Position numbers and translations under genes: made by a program | Shown: positions 12,456 through 14,331 of the stretch, one piece after another | Numbering within the stretch: position 1 is the first letter of the stretch | Layout: every line of letters begins with the position of its first letter | Assembly: GCA_910586365.1 (NCBI GenBank) | Contig: CAJUGP010000031.1 | Coordinates: 11,316-25,646 of the forward strand | Length of the DNA: 14,331 nucleotides | DNA from: an uncultured Christensenella sp. | GTDB taxonomy: Bacteria; Bacillota; Clostridia; Christensenellales; Borkfalkiaceae | Direction of reading: 5' to 3' | Notes under the pieces: model-generated | The model's input: only the letters and a program-made list of their open reading frames with translations | Databases searched by the model: none | What the model was told of the DNA's origin: nothing

Positions 12456-14311
12456 TCCATATTCTCACCCCCGACGTTTACAACCGCATTGCCGCGGGCG
12501 AAGTGGTCGACAGACCTTATTCGGTCGTAAAAGAGCTGGTGGAAAATGCGGTGGACGCGGGCGCAAACGAAATCACGGTGGAAATCGAAGGGGGCGGCAA
12601 GACGCGCATCCGTATTTCCGATAACGGCTGCGGGATCGCGCGCGACGATCTTCCCCGCGTGTATCTTCCGCATGCGACGAGCAAGCTGCAATCGGCGGAC
12701 GAGCTGTTCGGGATACGCACGCTCGGGTTCCGCGGCGAGGCGGTCGCGTCGATCGCTTCCGTCTCGAAAATGAACGTCGTTTCGCGTACGAAGGACGCAG
12801 AGGCATTTTCGCTCGGCTGCGAAGGCGGCGCGGCGGGCGAAATCCTGCCTGCCGCAGGCGACTGCGGCACGGTTATCACCGTGGACGATTTATTTTACAA
12901 CACGCCCGCCCGTTTGAAATTTTTGAAATCGGACGCGCAGGAAGAGAGCGACGTCACGAATATGATGGCGCGTTTTATTCTTTCCTGTCCCGAGATTCGC
13001 TTTACCTATTATGTGAACGGAAAGGTGCGTTACCGTTCGTTCGGCGACGGACTTGCCGCCGCGATCGCCAACGTATACGGCGCGGGAATCATCGAGAACT
13101 GTTACGAAATCTGTGCGGACAAGCACGGCATATGTCTTCGCGGCTTTATCGGTAATCAGAATTTTACAAAGGCGAATCGGAGTTATCAAAGCCTGTTTGT
13201 AAACGGGCGTTACGTCGTCAACCAGACGGTGAGTGCGGCGATCATGAACGCCTACGCGTCTTACTTGATGAAACGGCAATACCCGTTCTACGTCCTGTTT
13301 TTGGATTTACCGCCGGAAATCGTAGACGTGAACGTTCACCCTAACAAGGCGGACGTGCGGTTCGCGGATAATCAAATCATTTACGGCAGCGTGTATTCGG
13401 TGGTTTCCGCCGTGCTCGACGGAAATTCGCGCGCCCTCGAATATCTTGTCCGCGAGGAAAAGGGTACGGAAGAGAAGAGCGTTCCTGCCGCGGAAACGGC
13501 GGCTTCCGTTGAAAGACCGATCGCGCCCGCCGTAAAGCCGATGAGCTATGAGGAAGCGAAAAAGCAGGTAGCGTTCGATCTGACGCCCGTAAAGAATCAG
13601 AGCGCGCCGCAGTTTCTTGCGCCCGAAGATTCGCCCGTATGGAAGGTGCGGCAGCCCGATAGAGAAGAAAAAGAGGATGTTTTCGCGGAAAATCAACGGT
13701 TTTTGCGCGAAAAAAGCGTGCAGGAGAAAATCGAACCCGACACGCTTGCGTATAAAGGCGAGTTGTTCCGCACCTATCTTATTTATGAAACGGGCGATAA
13801 CGTATATCTTATCGACCAGCATGCGGCGCACGAGCGGTTGATTTATAACCGCTTGAAAAAAAGCGTGGAAGAGCGCGCCGTCGTTTCGCAGCCCATGCTT
13901 GCGCCCTACGTTATCACGCTCAACGCGCAGGAATTTGCCTTTTTGATCAAGCAGCTGCCCGTTTTGCAGGAAATGGGGTTCGATGCCGAAGACTTCGGCG
14001 GTACGAGTATCCGCATATCGGCAGTGCCCGCCGAATTGAAAGACATTTCGTTGGGAAAGTTTTTCGGGGAGATTCTCGGCTCGATGGAAACGCTGCGCGC
14101 CGTCAAGCTTACCGATATTCTCAAAGATAAACTTGCGAGCGCCGCCTGCAAAGCGGCTGTCAAGGGCGGAGAATGCTTGACCGAACGCGAGGCGCGCGCG
14201 CTCATTGAAGAGGCGGAAGGCGATATGGGACTGCGCTGTCCGCACGGACGACCCGCGGCGGTGAAAATCAAACGCGCCGAGCTGGAAAAGCTGTTCAAGC
14301 GAATCGTATGA
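12452..14311 (+). CDS. mutL: DNA mismatch repair protein MutL (endonuclease type)
   Basis: This 619-residue GHKL ATPase couples MutS to strand incision. The N-terminal ATPase has KELVENAVDAGA (catalytic E28, metal-binding N32), DNGCGI (57-62), TSKL, GFRGEAVASI and NVHPNKADVRF. A variable, charged linker spans about 340-430. The C-terminal endonuclease domain has DQHAAHE (455-461), the GGECL segment and CPHGRP (C596, H598), so it is the nicking type found in bacteria lacking MutH. The final residue of the usual DQHA-X2-E-X4-E motif is N466 instead of glutamate. The ATG at 12452 is chosen because GGAAGGAG lies about 9 bases upstream, the N-terminus MIHILTPDVYNRIAAGEVV matches the family, and it makes a 4-base ATGA overlap with mutS. 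An in-frame ATG at 12434 would add only six unrelated residues. Confidence 0.97.
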   Translation: MIHILTPDVYNRIAAGEVVDRPYSVVKELVENAVDAGANEITVEIEGGGKTRIRISDNGCGIARDDLPRVYLPHATSKLQSADELFGIRTLGFRGEAVASIASVSKMNVVSRTKDAEAFSLGCEGGAAGEILPAAGDCGTVITVDDLFYNTPARLKFLKSDAQEESDVTNMMARFILSCPEIRFTYYVNGKVRYRSFGDGLAAAIANVYGAGIIENCYEICADKHGICLRGFIGNQNFTKANRSYQSLFVNGRYVVNQTVSAAIMNAYASYLMKRQYPFYVLFLDLPPEIVDVNVHPNKADVRFADNQIIYGSVYSVVSAVLDGNSRALEYLVREEKGTEEKSVPAAETAASVERPIAPAVKPMSYEEAKKQVAFDLTPVKNQSAPQFLAPEDSPVWKVRQPDREEKEDVFAENQRFLREKSVQEKIEPDTLAYKGELFRTYLIYETGDNVYLIDQHAAHERLIYNRLKKSVEERAVVSQPMLAPYVITLNAQEFAFLIKQLPVLQEMGFDAEDFGGTSIRISAVPAELKDISLGKFFGEILGSMETLRAVKLTDILKDKLASAACKAAVKGGECLTEREARALIEEAEGDMGLRCPHGRPAAVKIKRAELEKLFKRIV

Positions 14312-14331
14312 AAAAATTGCTTGTCAAGATC
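14308..14331 (+). CDS. miaA: start of a further gene, probably miaA (truncated by window end)
   Basis: An ATG overlaps the mutL stop (ATGA, 14308-14311) and opens eight codons, M-K-K-L-L-V-K-I, to the window edge. The lysine/leucine start is what a tRNA dimethylallyltransferase often looks like before its P-loop, and miaA commonly follows mutL in Bacillota. MiaA would make the i6A37 that MiaB then methylthiolates. Eight residues do not prove identity; the call rests on gene order. The ribosome site is weak, so translation is probably coupled to mutL. Confidence 0.5.

Noticed and set aside
13307..14245. 312-codon minus-strand frame inside mutL
   Set aside because: Same codon-bias effect, opposite a fully conserved MutL endonuclease domain; no ribosome site or recognisable domain.

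Overview
The window carries housekeeping genes of a low-redundancy, moderately GC-rich bacterium. It is most likely an uncultured member of the Bacillota (Clostridia). The evidence is a bacterial V-type ATPase operon in the order I-K-E-C-F-A-B-D, the miaB-mutS-mutL-(miaA) gene order typical of Clostridia, CCA-encoding tRNA genes, AGGAGG-type ribosome sites and TTGNNN/TATAAT promoters. I cannot place it more finely from sequence alone. The left end is not biological: bases 7-39 match the Illumina TruSeq read-1 adapter with one mismatch, so position 1 is a contig end and the first gene is cut by assembly.

Region 1 (42-6430, + strand) is a V-type ATPase/ATP synthase operon: the 3' end of subunit I, then K, E, C, F, A, B and D, tightly packed with short gaps or overlaps. 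The rotor-ring subunit K keeps all five residues that bind Na+ in the Enterococcus hirae enzyme, at a constant offset of eight, so a sodium-coupled pump or synthase is predicted.

Region 2 (6431-6916) has no protein gene. It holds two divergent tRNA genes, tRNA-Ser(CGA) on the minus strand and tRNA-Leu(UAG) on the plus strand, with back-to-back candidate promoters between them and a minus-strand terminator whose T tract touches the ntpD stop codon. Downstream of tRNA-Leu lies the least ordinary part of the window. The last 21 bases of the tRNA, from the T-loop to CCA, are repeated exactly 163 bp further on. Between the copies is a dense set of perfect or near-perfect hairpins enclosed by an inverted copy of the tRNA 3' strand. 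It looks like a small non-autonomous element, or a structured RNA, attached to the tRNA 3' end.

Region 3 (6917-14331) starts with a minus-strand cytoplasmic lipase-like alpha/beta hydrolase. Divergent from it is a plus-strand cluster: a sirtuin NAD-dependent deacylase, miaB (tRNA ms2i6A37 methylthiotransferase), mutS, mutL and the first eight codons of what is probably miaA. The gaps within this cluster are 25 bp, 3 bp and two 4-base ATGA overlaps, so it is probably one transcript. It combines mismatch repair with tRNA A37 modification. The tRNA-Ser(CGA) encoded nearby has A36-A37-A38, the motif MiaA/MiaB act on.

Most of the window is ordinary core genome. The tRNA-Leu tail duplication and its hairpin array is the only stretch whose structure known gene content does not explain.
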